Shown here: one piece after another, positions 1 through 7,439 of the stretch
Numbering within the stretch: the first letter of the stretch is position 1
How the letters are laid out: each line of letters starts with the position of its first letter
Assembly: GCF_937999985.1 (NCBI RefSeq)
Contig: NZ_CALLDG010000128.1
Span: 1 to 11,780 of the forward strand
Direction of reading: 5' to 3'
Length of the DNA: 11,780 bases
Origin: an uncultured Corynebacterium sp.
Lineage (GTDB): Bacteria > Actinomycetota > Actinomycetes > Mycobacteriales > Mycobacteriaceae
The notes under the pieces: generated by a model
Databases searched by the model: none
The model's input: the letters and a program-made list of their open reading frames with translations, nothing else
What the model was told of the DNA's origin: nothing
Translations under genes and position numbers: made by a program

Positions 1-480
1 CAGCCTCGGCGTCCGCGGAGCCAGCAGTAGTGGCAGCGGGGCGTAATGCAGCAGTGCATCCGCCGTCGAGCCGATTCGGAAGCGAGAATGCGGCGCGGCG
101 GGGTGGGAGCCCAAGATCATCATGTCGGCGTTGAACTCGGCGGCGGCGTCAATAAGAGCCTTCGTTTCCGAGTGATCAACAGTGACGGTGGAGGGCTCGT
201 CGGCGTCCAGCATCTGCTCCGGCAGCTTGGCCAGAGCGAGGGCCTTCTGCGCGGCAGAGGATACGGCCTCGGATTCCTTTTCGATCCACTCCGAGTAGCT
301 GTCGAACTCCAGCTCCGGCTGCGCCGTCCAAGACCGCGAGATGACCGTGGCGGTGCGCAGGGCAATGGTTTCCGTGCGGGCGATCCAGGCGGCGACCTGC
401 GCAGCCTCATCACCTGCGGATTCGGGGCGCCACGTGAGGAGTAGGCGGAGGGGGTCGGCGGACTTAGGGGTGTTGCTCAA
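1..480 (-). CDS. Universal stress protein, UspA family (N-terminal domain, cut by window edge)
   Basis: About 160 residues are visible, reading leftwards and open at base 1, so the C-terminal part is missing. The fragment has a Usp fold pattern: an early strand (LRLLLTW), a long helix beginning at AGDEAAQVAAWIART, and near its end ILGSH...RIGSTADALLHYAPLPLLLAPR. That last stretch matches the Usp nucleotide-loop region, G-x2-G-x9-G(S/T), although the second Gly is replaced by Pro. Many actinobacterial Usps carry two such domains, so the full protein could be near 300 residues (inference). The start is uncertain. TTG at 480 gives MSNTPKSAD; the frame stays open further upstream and there is no good ribosome-binding site (a GGAG lies about 17 bases away). 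It begins 26 bases after the MarR stop, so the two are probably one operon. Role: stress or nucleotide-sensing protein in the cytoplasm, substrate unknown. Confidence 0.85.
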   Translation of the reverse strand, partial: MSNTPKSADPLRLLLTWRPESAGDEAAQVAAWIARTETIALRTATVISRSWTAQPELEFDSYSEWIEKESEAVSSAAQKALALAKLPEQMLDADEPSTVTVDHSETKALIDAAAEFNADMMILGSHPAAPHSRFRIGSTADALLHYAPLPLLLAPRTPRL

Positions 481-505
481 GGAAGATTGCTCGCTAGCTC
501 CAGCT

Positions 506-973
506 TTAGTGCTGGTCGTTGTTCAGCTTTGCCTCTATAGCTTCAGTGTAGCGGCGCAGAACCAGCTCGATGACAGAGGTGGCGTCTGCAACTTCCTTGA
601 GTTCTTCTTCGCTGAGGCTGTCCAGCATGCTGGCCAGCTGCTCCGCGCGCTCTTCGCCCAGGCGCTCGAGCTCCTCGCGACCCTTGTCGGTGAGGGCGAC
701 GCTCACACCGCGGCGGTCGGAGGTGTCGCGCACGCGGGTGACCAGTTCCATCGTCTCCAGCTGGTTGACCGCGTTGGAGGCGGTGGGCATGCGGATCGTC
801 TCGGTCGCCGCGATCTGGCTGATGCGCATTGGGCCGTTTTCCTCGAGAATCATGAGGATCGACAGTTGCGCCATGCTGATGTGCGAGCTCTCCGTTTGGC
901 GGAAGTACAGCAGGTACAGACGCGTCAACGGGAGACGCAGTTTCTTGGCAATTTCAAGAGATGTGGAAGCCAT
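506..973 (-). CDS. MarR-family transcriptional regulator
   Basis: 155 residues from ATG 973, a usual MarR length. Helical dimerisation segments flank a winged helix. The recognition-helix region runs through RISQIAATETIRMPTASNAVNQLE (helix-turn-helix with ASNAVNQL), followed by the wing with the D-x-R signature in RDTSDRRGVSVALTDKGRE. The C-terminal helix is acidic and ends EAKLNNDQH. An ATG 39 bases further upstream (1012) is open but has no ribosome-binding site. At 973 a -10-like TATTTT sits 7 bases before the ATG, so a leaderless start at 973 is preferred. It lies immediately upstream of the universal stress gene. As I recall, C. glutamicum malR is similarly operonic with a usp gene and controls cell-envelope genes, so this may be its orthologue (inference, not proven here). 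Ligand and targets cannot be read from sequence. Confidence 0.9.
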   Translation of the reverse strand: MASTSLEIAKKLRLPLTRLYLLYFRQTESSHISMAQLSILMILEENGPMRISQIAATETIRMPTASNAVNQLETMELVTRVRDTSDRRGVSVALTDKGREELERLGEERAEQLASMLDSLSEEELKEVADATSVIELVLRRYTEAIEAKLNNDQH

Positions 974-1045
974 AGGTACTAAAATACAACAGTTTTGCAA
1001 GTAAATGCTCATGAGGGTCGCCTAGTACGGCTGTTTTGCCCCCAC
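974..1045 (-). promoter_or_regulatory. Promoter region of the MarR-usp operon
   Basis: On the minus strand a -10-like TATTTT (plus-strand 981-986) ends 7 bases before the ATG at 973, so the transcript would start at or next to the start codon. The region is an AT-rich island in GC-rich surroundings. CAGTTTTGC (990-998) and CTGTTTTGC (1031-1039) are the same motif 41 bases apart. They could be operator halves for autoregulation, but neither forms a convincing palindrome. Confidence 0.4.
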
Positions 1046-1063
1046 GCTCCCTGTGCCCAGCGC

Positions 1064-2155
1064 TTATGCGCCGTTGATGAACTCTTCCAGCTGCGCGCGG
1101 GCGACATCGTCCGGCAGCTGCGTCGGCGGGGACTTCATCAGGTAGCTGGAGGCCGCCTCAACCGGGCCGGCCACTCCCCTGTCCAGCGCGATCTTCGCGG
1201 CGCGCACTGCGTCGATGATGATGCCCGCGGAGTTCGGGGAGTCCCAGACCTCCAGCTTGTACTCCAGGTTCAGCGGCACTTCGCCGAAGGCTGAGCCCTC
1301 AAGGCGGACGTAGGCCCACTTGCGGTCGTCCAGCCACTCCACGTAGTCGGACGGACCGATGTGGACGTTGCGGTCGTGGACCTTGCCGGCCAGCGGGCTT
1401 TCCTTCAGGTTGGAGGTCACCGCCTGGGTCTTGGAGATCTTCTTGGATTCCAGACGGTCGCGGTCCAGCATGTTCTTGAAGTCCATGTTGCCGCCGACGT
1501 TCAGCTGCATTGTGCGCTCCAGGCGCACGCCGCGCTCCTCGAAGAGGCGGGCCAGCACACGGTGGGTGATCGTAGCGCCGACCTGGGACTTAATGTCATC
1601 GCCGACGATCGGCAGGCCAGCTGCGCGGAACTTTTCGGCCCACTCTGGGTCGGAGGCGATGAATACCGGCAGGGCGTTGACGAAGGCGCAGCCTGCGTCG
1701 ATGGCGCACTGAGCGTAGAAGCGGTCGGCCTCCTCAGAGCCGACGGGCAGGTAGCTGACCAGCACGTCTACGTTTGCGTCGCGCAGGGCCTGTGGCACGT
1801 CGACGGGTTCCGCGTCGGATTCGGTGATGCTCTCCTGGTAGTGGCGGCCGAGGCCGTCGAAGGTGTGGCCGCGCTGCACGGTCACGCCGGTGTGGGGCAC
1901 GTCGGCGATCTTGATGGTGCAGTTCATGCCCGCATCGATGGCTTCGGAGACGTCCTTGCCTACCTTGTCGGCGTCCACGTCGAAGGCGGCGGTCACGTGC
2001 ACGTCGCCGACCGAGTAGGGGCCGAACTGGGTGTGCATGAGGCCGGGGACGTTCTCGGTCGCGGCGGCGTCGGAATACAGGTGAATTCCCTGGATCAGTG
2101 AGGTCGCGCAGTTGCCGAGCCCCACGATTGCGATGTTGCAAGTCTTAGATGTCAT
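1064..2155 (-). CDS. ino1: Inositol-1-phosphate synthase (myo-inositol-3-phosphate synthase family)
   Basis: 363 residues, close to the roughly 367 of mycobacterial Ino1. It converts glucose 6-phosphate to inositol 1-phosphate with NAD as bound redox cofactor (EC 5.5.1.4). This is the entry step for phosphatidylinositol, phosphatidylinositol mannosides, lipomannan-type glycolipids and mycothiol. Visible marks are the N-terminal dinucleotide loop [13 protein letters not shown] (residues about 11-23), the central [15 protein letters not shown], then [12 protein letters not shown] and the lysine-bearing [11 protein letters not shown], all family signatures around the active site. ATG 2155 lies directly at the conserved N-terminus. 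A -10-like TAGCGT is 7 bases upstream, suggesting a leaderless mRNA. It is transcribed away from the DUF5318 gene. In C. glutamicum the LacI-type protein IpsA activates ino1, and the operator-like repeats upstream here fit that. Confidence 0.96.
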   Translation of the reverse strand: MTSKTCNIAIVGLGNCATSLIQGIHLYSDAAATENVPGLMHTQFGPYSVGDVHVTAAFDVDADKVGKDVSEAIDAGMNCTIKIADVPHTGVTVQRGHTFDGLGRHYQESITESDAEPVDVPQALRDANVDVLVSYLPVGSEEADRFYAQCAIDAGCAFVNALPVFIASDPEWAEKFRAAGLPIVGDDIKSQVGATITHRVLARLFEERGVRLERTMQLNVGGNMDFKNMLDRDRLESKKISKTQAVTSNLKESPLAGKVHDRNVHIGPSDYVEWLDDRKWAYVRLEGSAFGEVPLNLEYKLEVWDSPNSAGIIIDAVRAAKIALDRGVAGPVEAASSYLMKSPPTQLPDDVARAQLEEFINGA

Positions 2156-2168
2156 GCGGTCAACGCTA
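2156..2168 (-). promoter_or_regulatory. Leaderless -10 promoter element of ino1
   Basis: The minus strand reads TAGCGT (plus-strand 2163-2168), 7 bases before the ATG at 2155. It fits the actinobacterial TANNNT -10 consensus and the spacing puts the transcription start on the start codon. There is no Shine-Dalgarno sequence, consistent with leaderless translation. No good -35 box is seen. Confidence 0.45.
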
Positions 2169-2203
2169 GGTTGTGGGCTGGTGAAAACCGCTCTTCGTCG
2201 GCA

Positions 2204-2241
2204 GGTTTACCGATCAAGCCGGGCTGGTTTATCGATCAAGC
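2204..2241. promoter_or_regulatory. Two operator-like direct repeats upstream of ino1
   Basis: GGTTTACCGATCAAGC (2204-2219) and GGTTTATCGATCAAGC (2226-2241) differ at one base and repeat with a 22-base period, about two helical turns. Read on the ino1 strand, each is TTGATCGATAAA or TTGATCGGTAAA, an imperfect even palindrome centred on CG, which is the general shape of LacI-family operators. They lie about 35-80 bases upstream of the proposed ino1 -10. That is a place for an activator, as known for IpsA on corynebacterial ino1. The assignment to IpsA is inference. They could also act on the divergent DUF5318 promoter, whose -10 is about 33 bases to the right. Confidence 0.5.
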
Positions 2242-2273
2242 TTGCGCGCGGTGGGGGTTGTCCGGGCCGTGTT

Positions 2274-2279
2274 TAGAAT
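2274..2279 (+). promoter_or_regulatory. -10 element of the DUF5318-PBP operon
   Basis: TAGAAT fits TANNNT. Six bases later is GTG 2286, so a transcript starting there would be leaderless. This supports GTG 2286 over GTG 2280 as the DUF5318 start. No convincing -35 is visible. Confidence 0.4.
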
Positions 2280-2285
2280 GTGGGT

Positions 2286-2687
2286 GTGTCGATTTCGCGA
2301 AGGGTTATTGATAGGTCACTCGATCGCCGTCGCACTCTGTCTCGGGTGCGTGGGGTCGAGCGCTTTGTTGGTGACGCCACCCCGCGGCTCCTTTCGTCCG
2401 CGGAGGTTCTAGGTCAGGCAGTCGACCGTCCGTGCCCGGTGTGCGGAAGGCATGATTTAAGGGAAACGCAGTGGATTCACGGCGATGTATTAGGTGAAAA
2501 GTCGGGTACAGCGCGTAGTGTAAGAGAGATCAATGGTGTTATTGATGCGCTAGTGAATGTGCAACAGGATGCTGAGTTCTCGATACACACCGTTGAAGTG
2601 TGCATGAAGTGTAGATGGAATCACTTGATCCGAGAAGAGCTGATCGGGATCACGATCGACAATCAGGAGACTCGTCTAGTTGAGTAG
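2286..2687 (+). CDS. DUF5318 family protein with two CxxC pairs
   Basis: 133 residues from GTG 2286 (135 if GTG 2280 is used). It corresponds in position and size to M. tuberculosis Rv0049, immediately upstream of the class A penicillin-binding protein. CPVCG (Cys50, Cys53) and CMKCRWNHL (Cys106, Cys109) look like the two knuckles of a zinc ribbon, separated by about 50 residues containing a conserved-looking QWIHGDVLGEKSGTAR. It is basic at the N-terminus, has no signal peptide or membrane segment, and is probably cytoplasmic. Function is unknown; conserved adjacency to peptidoglycan synthesis suggests a cell-envelope link (inference). Its stop overlaps the PBP start by 8 bases, so translation is probably coupled. 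The second half has more AT-rich codons (two TTA, two AGA, ATA) than its neighbours. Confidence 0.88.
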   Translation: MSISRRVIDRSLDRRRTLSRVRGVERFVGDATPRLLSSAEVLGQAVDRPCPVCGRHDLRETQWIHGDVLGEKSGTARSVREINGVIDALVNVQQDAEFSIHTVEVCMKCRWNHLIREELIGITIDNQETRLVE

Positions 2688-5409
2688 CGACAAGCCGTCC
2701 AAGAACCCGTTCTCCCGCGATGGTGCCGGAAACTCCCGTGCCGGCCGTGGCGGACAGCGGAAGCCGGGGCAACCGGGTAGGCCTGGCCAGGGCCAGGGTG
2801 CTCAGTCAGGCAAGCGCCGGGCTGCGAACGGCAACCCCGCGCACGCTAAGCCCACGCGGGGCCGCCCCGCTCAGGGCCAGTCGGGTAAGCCAGGTAAGCC
2901 CAGCAAGCCAGGCCAGCCCGGCAGGCGCCGGGCTGCGAACGGCAACCCCGCTCACGCTAAGCCCACGCGGGGCCGCCCCGCTCAGGGTCAGTCGGGTAAG
3001 CCCGGCAAGCGCCGGGCTGCGAATGGCAAGCCAGCACAGGGCAGGTCAGCACAGGGCCGCCCAGTGCAGGGTCGTGGCACCAAGCCGGTGAAGTCCGGAG
3101 GTTCCCGCCGAGCAGCAGCCGCAGCGAGCGCTGGGGCTGGTGCTGCGGGGGCGGCGGCGTCACAAAGAAAGAGGCCGCAGAACAACGGCCCCAGCAAGAA
3201 TGGGCCCAACAAGAATGGACCACAGACTCGCGTGAAGAAGAATGGATCCCGCTCAGTGGGCGATGGCAAGCTGAAGGCAAGGACGCGCAAGAAGCGCAGC
3301 TGGCGCGATAAGCGCACCCTGCGAAGCTTCTTCGCGGGTCTGGCAGCCGTCATGGCGGTGCTGATTATTGTGCCGCTGGTGGCGTTCTTTACGGCGTATT
3401 CGGTGACGAAGGTGCCGGAGCCGGAAGAGCTGGTGAACAACCAGATCTCCTACATTATGGCCAGTGACAACGACACTGAACTGGCGCGCATCGTGCCGCC
3501 GGAGGGTAACCGTCAGAACGTCAAGATCGACGAAGTCCCGATGGCAGTTCGGCAGGCCGTGCTGGCTGCTGAGGACCGCGAGTTCTACAGTAACCCCGGC
3601 TTCTCTGTCTCCGGCTTCGCCCGCGCGGCGATCGGCCAGGTGCTGGGCCGCGAGGGTGCCGGCGGTGGCTCGACCATCACCCAGCAGTACGTGAAGAACG
3701 CGCTGGTGGGCGACGAGTTTAGCCTGAGCCGTAAGGCCAAGGAGCTGGTAATCTCCGCGAAGATGGCCCGCGAATGGTCGAAGGACGAGATCCTCGAGGC
3801 CTACCTGAACACCATTTACTTCGGCCGCAATGCCTATGGCATCAGCGCGGCTTCCCACGCCTACTTCGACAAGGACGTCAAGGACCTCACGCCGGAGGAA
3901 GGCGCAGTGCTGGCCGCAACCATCCAGGCGCCCTCTGGCCTGGATCCGTGGACCAACCGCGAGCGTGCGGAAGCACGCTGGAACTACGTGCTGGATGGCA
4001 TGGTCAGCATCGACGCGATGAAGGAATCGGACCGGCGGAACGCCGTGTACCCGAAGGTGAAGGATCCGGCGGAAACCGCGGAGAGCACCCAAGCCGTGGG
4101 CACCAACGGCCTGATCAAGACCAAGGTGATTGAAGAGCTGGAGCGCGCCGGCATCACCGAGGAACAGGTGAATACTGGTGGTCTGAAGATCACCACCACC
4201 ATTGATGCGAAGATGCAGGCCGACGCGGTGGATGAGATCCACAAGAAGCTGGAGGGACAGCAAGAAGGCTTGCGCACCGCCGTGGTTTCGGTGGATCCGA
4301 AGACCGGTGGCGTGCGCTCCTGGTACGGCGGCGACGACCCAGTCGGCTTCGATTTTGCCGGGGCGGGCCTGCAGACCGGTTCTACGTTCAAGATCCTGGC
4401 GCTGGCCGCATACCTGGACCAGGGCGGCAGCATCTACGACCAGTTCGACTCCTCCCCCGTCATGACCGGTGACGCACAGGTGACCAACGTCAGCGGTGCC
4501 AGCTGCGGCACATGCAGCATCGCCGAAGCTCTGAAGCAGTCCCTGAACACCAGCTTCATCCGCTTGACGCAGTCGCTGAAGGGCGGCCCGCAGGACGTTG
4601 CCGACATGGCGCACCGCCTGGGTGTGTCCGAGGAGCTGCCGGGCGTGGGCAAGACTCTGCAGGAGGCAAACGGCAAGCCGGCAGAAGGCATCACGCTGGG
4701 CATGTATCAGTCCAGCCCACTGGACATGGCCACCGCCCTGGCAACCCTGACCAACGGCGGCACCTACCACCGCCCGCACTTCGTGGAGAAGGTGGAGAAC
4801 TCCAACGGCGACGTGCTGCTGGATAACACCAACGACGACGGCGACCGCGTGGTTTCCGAGGAAGTCGCCAATGGCGTGATCCAGGCGATGCAGCCCATCG
4901 CGGCGTACTCCAACGGCAACACGCTGGCCGGTGGCCGCCCGTCGGCTGCTAAGACCGGTACGGCTCAGCTGGGCGATACCGGCGAGAATAAGGATGCCTG
5001 GATGATTGGCTCCACCCCACAGCTATCCACTGCCGTGTGGGTCGGTACCGCCGAGGGCAAACCGATTCACAACAGCTACGGCGGCGTGATGTACGGCGCC
5101 GGCCTGCCCGCCCAGATCTGGAAGGGCGTGCTGGACCGTCAGCTGGAGGGCAAGGATGTCGAGCAGTTCAGCACCGGCGCAGCGGCCTCCGGCGGCGGTG
5201 GCTACGTCGGCGGCGGAGCTGCCCAGGGCGGCGACAGTGGTTACCAGGAACAGGAGCAAGAGCAGCAGGCAGAGCCGGAGGCTCCGGAACCGGCTGCCCC
5301 GCCGGCGCCTGCCCCGCGGCCCGAGCCGCAGCGCCCGGCTCCGGGTGGTGGCAACCCACCGCAGAACAATGATCTACAAGACCTGATCGATGGAATCCTC
5401 AACCCATAG
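2680..5409 (+). CDS. ponA: Bifunctional class A penicillin-binding protein (peptidoglycan glycosyltransferase/transpeptidase, PonA type)
   Basis: 909 residues. It polymerises lipid II into glycan strands and crosslinks the peptides outside the membrane. Order: a basic, Gly/Pro/Lys-rich cytoplasmic tail (1-210) with repeats; one membrane segment (about 216-240, FFAGLAAVMAVLIIVPLVAF); a GT51 domain with AAEDREFY (catalytic Glu298), GGGSTITQQ (328-336) and EAYLNTIYFGRNAYG (373-387); then the transpeptidase with STFK (nucleophile Ser568, Lys571), SLN (621-623) and KTGTAQ (758-763). The C-terminus is Gly- then Pro/Glu-rich (about 825-909) and ends DLIDGILNP. No PASTA domain is present. It starts at TTG 2680 with AGGAGA (2665-2670) nine bases upstream, overlapping the DUF5318 stop. 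M. tuberculosis PonA1 (Rv0050) sits in the same context. The tail is longer than usual because of an internal repeat expansion. A CGTC motif (609-612) precedes SLN. Confidence 0.97.
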   Translation: MSSDKPSKNPFSRDGAGNSRAGRGGQRKPGQPGRPGQGQGAQSGKRRAANGNPAHAKPTRGRPAQGQSGKPGKPSKPGQPGRRRAANGNPAHAKPTRGRPAQGQSGKPGKRRAANGKPAQGRSAQGRPVQGRGTKPVKSGGSRRAAAAASAGAGAAGAAASQRKRPQNNGPSKNGPNKNGPQTRVKKNGSRSVGDGKLKARTRKKRSWRDKRTLRSFFAGLAAVMAVLIIVPLVAFFTAYSVTKVPEPEELVNNQISYIMASDNDTELARIVPPEGNRQNVKIDEVPMAVRQAVLAAEDREFYSNPGFSVSGFARAAIGQVLGREGAGGGSTITQQYVKNALVGDEFSLSRKAKELVISAKMAREWSKDEILEAYLNTIYFGRNAYGISAASHAYFDKDVKDLTPEEGAVLAATIQAPSGLDPWTNRERAEARWNYVLDGMVSIDAMKESDRRNAVYPKVKDPAETAESTQAVGTNGLIKTKVIEELERAGITEEQVNTGGLKITTTIDAKMQADAVDEIHKKLEGQQEGLRTAVVSVDPKTGGVRSWYGGDDPVGFDFAGAGLQTGSTFKILALAAYLDQGGSIYDQFDSSPVMTGDAQVTNVSGASCGTCSIAEALKQSLNTSFIRLTQSLKGGPQDVADMAHRLGVSEELPGVGKTLQEANGKPAEGITLGMYQSSPLDMATALATLTNGGTYHRPHFVEKVENSNGDVLLDNTNDDGDRVVSEEVANGVIQAMQPIAAYSNGNTLAGGRPSAAKTGTAQLGDTGENKDAWMIGSTPQLSTAVWVGTAEGKPIHNSYGGVMYGAGLPAQIWKGVLDRQLEGKDVEQFSTGAAASGGGGYVGGGAAQGGDSGYQEQEQEQQAEPEAPEPAAPPAPAPRPEPQRPAPGGGNPPQNNDLQDLIDGILNP
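2814..3030 (+). repeat. In-frame tandem repeat in the PBP cytoplasmic tail
   Basis: The DNA starting GCGCCGGGCTGCGAA occurs at 2814, 2925 and 3009. The first two copies are nearly identical for about 78 bases (period 111 bases, 37 codons). The third follows after 84 bases (28 codons) and is truncated after about 22 bases. The encoded unit is (K/R)RRAANGNPAHAKPTRGRP plus AQGQSGKPG, strongly basic. All offsets are multiples of three, so the frame is kept. The near-identity including third positions points to recent duplication. Confidence 0.9.
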
Positions 5410-7123
5410 GAATCCGGCCGCCGGGAGTCCGGGCGCGGACTCGAGCGCGGAGCAGGCCACGCAACCGGCCGCGGGCCAGCGCGCCGAGCAGCACGCCGAG
5501 CAGCGCGTGCTGCCCTCCCGCACCGAGCCGATGGCCCGCGGATTCATCCGCTTCATCGGCGGCCCACCCGGCGCCCACGCCCTCATCGGCCGGGCGAACT
5601 GGTGGACTCCCCTGCGCGTCCTGCTCGCCACCGCCGCCACCCTCCTAGTATTCGGTTGGCTGCAAAAGGCACAGTGCATCCGCACCGGCTTCGACGGCGA
5701 GGGCAACCCCTTTGTGGACTGGTCCGGGAAGCGCCAATTCACCTCCGCCTGCTACTCCGACACAGTCTCCCTGTATGCGGGTCGCGGGCTGGATAAACTC
5801 GACTTCCCCTATTTCACCTCCTTCGTCGACGACGGCGTCACGCGGTACATGGAATACCCCGTGCTCACCGGCCTGTACCAGTGGCTGATGGCCGCGATCG
5901 CGCGCCCAGTGGAGGCCGTGTGGAACTTCCTCCCCCTGCCGCAGGCAGCACCCGCGGCGATCTACTTCGGAGTCAACGCATTCTTCCTGGCCCTGTTCTG
6001 GCTGATCGCCACAGGCCTGATGACGAAACTCACCGGCAACCGAGTGTGGGACACGCTGCTGATGGCGGCCTCTCCCCTAGTCATCGTCCACGCCTTCACC
6101 AACTTCGACCTGCTGACCTGCGCGGCGGCCGTCGCCATCTTCCTTTTCTGGGCCAACCGGCGCCCCGGCTGGGCCGGCGTGGCCACGGGCGTGGGCGTGG
6201 CGCTGAAGCTATGGCCCGCGTTCATCGGCGGCGCACTGATTCTGCTGTGCCTGCGCCAACGCGCCTGGGTTCCGCTGGCGAAGCTGGTCGGCTGGACTTT
6301 CGCCAGCTGGCTGATCATCAACCTGCCGATCATGGTTTTCGCGCCGGAGGGCTGGTCGCAGTTCTTCAAGCTGAACTCCGAACGCGGTTGGGAAGGCTCG
6401 ACCATCTATGCCGTCATTGCTCACCTCTTGGGTAATGACGCCTGGAACGGCGTATCCCCCTCCAAGTCCGTCGAAGGCGCTGAAACTCTCAACCTGCTGA
6501 CAGGCGTACTGCTGCTGATCACACTTCTGGCTCTGGCCTGGCTGGTCATCTTCGCAGCGCCGCGCACTCCGCGGGTCGGCCAGGTGGCGTTCCTGGCCAC
6601 GCTGGCCTTCATGATCACCAACAAGGTGTGGAGCCCGCAGTACTCCATATGGCTGGTGCCGCTGCTGGTGCTGGCTCTCCCCCGCTGGCGATTGGTCTTT
6701 GGCTGGGCGGCATTGGAGACTGTGTATTGGTACCTGCGCATGTGGCAGTTCCTGCCCGCGAACCAGGCAGCACCGCACTGGCTGGTAGATACCGTGACCA
6801 TCGTCCGGCTTGGCCTGCTGGTGTTCATGGCGGTGCTGGTCATCCGGCAAATCATGGGCCGCAGTCCGGATCCGATCCGCGAGGCTCACGGAAGCCGCGA
6901 CCCGCTCGCCGGAGTACTGTCCGAGGAACCGGCTGAGGTACAGGATGGCGCGTTGGCCGGAACCAAAGCGGAGGAGTCAGCCGTGGTGCAGGATGGCGCG
7001 CCTGCCGAGGCACCGGCGGATGCGCCAACCAACCAGTCCGCGCGCGAGAACGGGAATGGTTTCGGCGGAGAAGTGGGCGTCAATAAGAAAGGCGCCGAAA
7101 AGAAAGAGAGCAACGATGGATAA
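5390..7123 (+). CDS. Polytopic GT-C type glycosyltransferase-like protein (DUF2029/GT87 family)
   Basis: 577 residues. After a polar N-terminal stretch (1-70) there are about ten hydrophobic segments (first about 75-91, last near 490), then a charged low-complexity tail from about 500. The first extracytoplasmic loop carries ACYSD (Asp124) and RYMEYPVLTG (152-161), the Asp/Glu and Tyr-Pro pattern found in GT-C enzymes that use polyprenyl-phosphate sugars, such as actinobacterial mannosyl- and arabinosyltransferases. Substrate and acceptor are unknown. It occupies the place of M. tuberculosis Rv0051. ATG 5390 overlaps the PBP gene by 20 bases and has only a weak ribosome-binding site; ATG 5531 (residue 48) is an alternative that drops the low-complexity leader. 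The tail contains two similar VQDGA segments, suggesting a small duplication. Translation coupling with the PBP suggests a role in envelope assembly (inference). Confidence 0.85.
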   Translation: MESSTHRNPAAGSPGADSSAEQATQPAAGQRAEQHAEQRVLPSRTEPMARGFIRFIGGPPGAHALIGRANWWTPLRVLLATAATLLVFGWLQKAQCIRTGFDGEGNPFVDWSGKRQFTSACYSDTVSLYAGRGLDKLDFPYFTSFVDDGVTRYMEYPVLTGLYQWLMAAIARPVEAVWNFLPLPQAAPAAIYFGVNAFFLALFWLIATGLMTKLTGNRVWDTLLMAASPLVIVHAFTNFDLLTCAAAVAIFLFWANRRPGWAGVATGVGVALKLWPAFIGGALILLCLRQRAWVPLAKLVGWTFASWLIINLPIMVFAPEGWSQFFKLNSERGWEGSTIYAVIAHLLGNDAWNGVSPSKSVEGAETLNLLTGVLLLITLLALAWLVIFAAPRTPRVGQVAFLATLAFMITNKVWSPQYSIWLVPLLVLALPRWRLVFGWAALETVYWYLRMWQFLPANQAAPHWLVDTVTIVRLGLLVFMAVLVIRQIMGRSPDPIREAHGSRDPLAGVLSEEPAEVQDGALAGTKAEESAVVQDGAPAEAPADAPTNQSARENGNGFGGEVGVNKKGAEKKESNDG

Positions 7124-7298
7124 CACGACCATAATCATCACCATGGCCAGTGTGCTGGTGGGGTTCCTGTGCGTGGGCGGCAGCTTCGCGAGTTTCATGT
7201 ACGGCAAGTCGAAGAAGCAGGTATGGACGCTTTTCAGCTTCGCCGTCTTGTTCCTGACCATCGTGCCGGTGGGGCTGGCGGTATTCGTCGCAGCTTAA
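7116..7298 (+). CDS. Small two-helix membrane protein, function unknown
   Basis: 60 residues with two hydrophobic helices (about 5-29 and 37-59) joined by a short basic loop, GKSKKQ. This gives a hairpin topology with the loop probably cytoplasmic. ATG 7116 overlaps the stop of the upstream glycosyltransferase-like gene by 8 bases. A purine-rich AAAGAGAG lies 5 bases before the ATG, so it is well placed for coupled translation. I do not recognise a family. Overlap with the glycosyltransferase gene suggests it could be a small partner or stabiliser of that protein, but this is inference only. The frame and hydrophobic pattern argue that it is real rather than a chance open frame. Confidence 0.7.
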   Translation: MDNTTIIITMASVLVGFLCVGGSFASFMYGKSKKQVWTLFSFAVLFLTIVPVGLAVFVAA

Positions 7299-7348
7299 GG
7301 AGTGTGTGGCGCGCGAGGGGGCATTTCTTAAAACGCGGGGGCACCAGG

Positions 7349-7354
7349 TAGGCT
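7349..7354 (+). promoter_or_regulatory. Possible -10 element for rpsF
   Basis: TAGGCT fits TANNNT. A start near 7361 would place the whole hairpin leader (7361-7430) at the 5' end of the rpsF mRNA. The only -35 candidate (TTTCTT, 7324-7329) is poor and 19 bases away. Confidence 0.3.
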
Positions 7355-7360
7355 GAGAGA

Positions 7361-7430
7361 GTTGCTGACGCAACGACCCTCCTGCCATGCCCAAAAGGGG
7401 TATGGCCGAAACACAAGACCATAGGAGGTG
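7361..7430 (+). promoter_or_regulatory. Structured rpsF leader pairing the Shine-Dalgarno; S6:S18-like
   Basis: Three stems can be drawn. GTTGC/GCAAC (7361-7365 with 7370-7374) closes a four-base loop. CCTCCT (7378-7383) pairs perfectly with AGGAGG (7423-7428), which is the rpsF ribosome-binding site. Nested inside is an 8-pair hairpin, CCATGCCC/GGGTATGG (7385-7392 with 7398-7405), immediately followed by CCG (7406-7408). An outer stem plus inner hairpin with an adjacent CCG is reminiscent of the known bacterial S6:S18 leader, in which the S6:S18 complex binds its own mRNA. Sequestering the Shine-Dalgarno would explain repression. That this is the same motif is inference from a hand fold. Confidence 0.5.
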
Positions 7431-7439
7431 ATGAGGTCC

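Noticed and set aside
1361..2101. 246-residue open frame on the plus strand inside ino1
   Set aside because: It is antisense to a clear ino1 with all family motifs. No ribosome-binding site or domain supports it.
3253..4779. 508-residue open frame antisense to the PBP gene
   Set aside because: It lies wholly opposite a protein with all catalytic motifs. Long antisense frames are expected from GC-rich third positions, and the translation has no recognisable domain.
7335..7410. TPP-riboswitch-like start (GGGGGCACC ... GGCTGAGA ... GACCC) before rpsF
   Set aside because: The second half of the thiamine box (CCTGAT-type and GCGxAGGGA-type motifs) is missing, and the downstream gene is a ribosomal protein. 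The stems fit a ribosomal-protein leader better.
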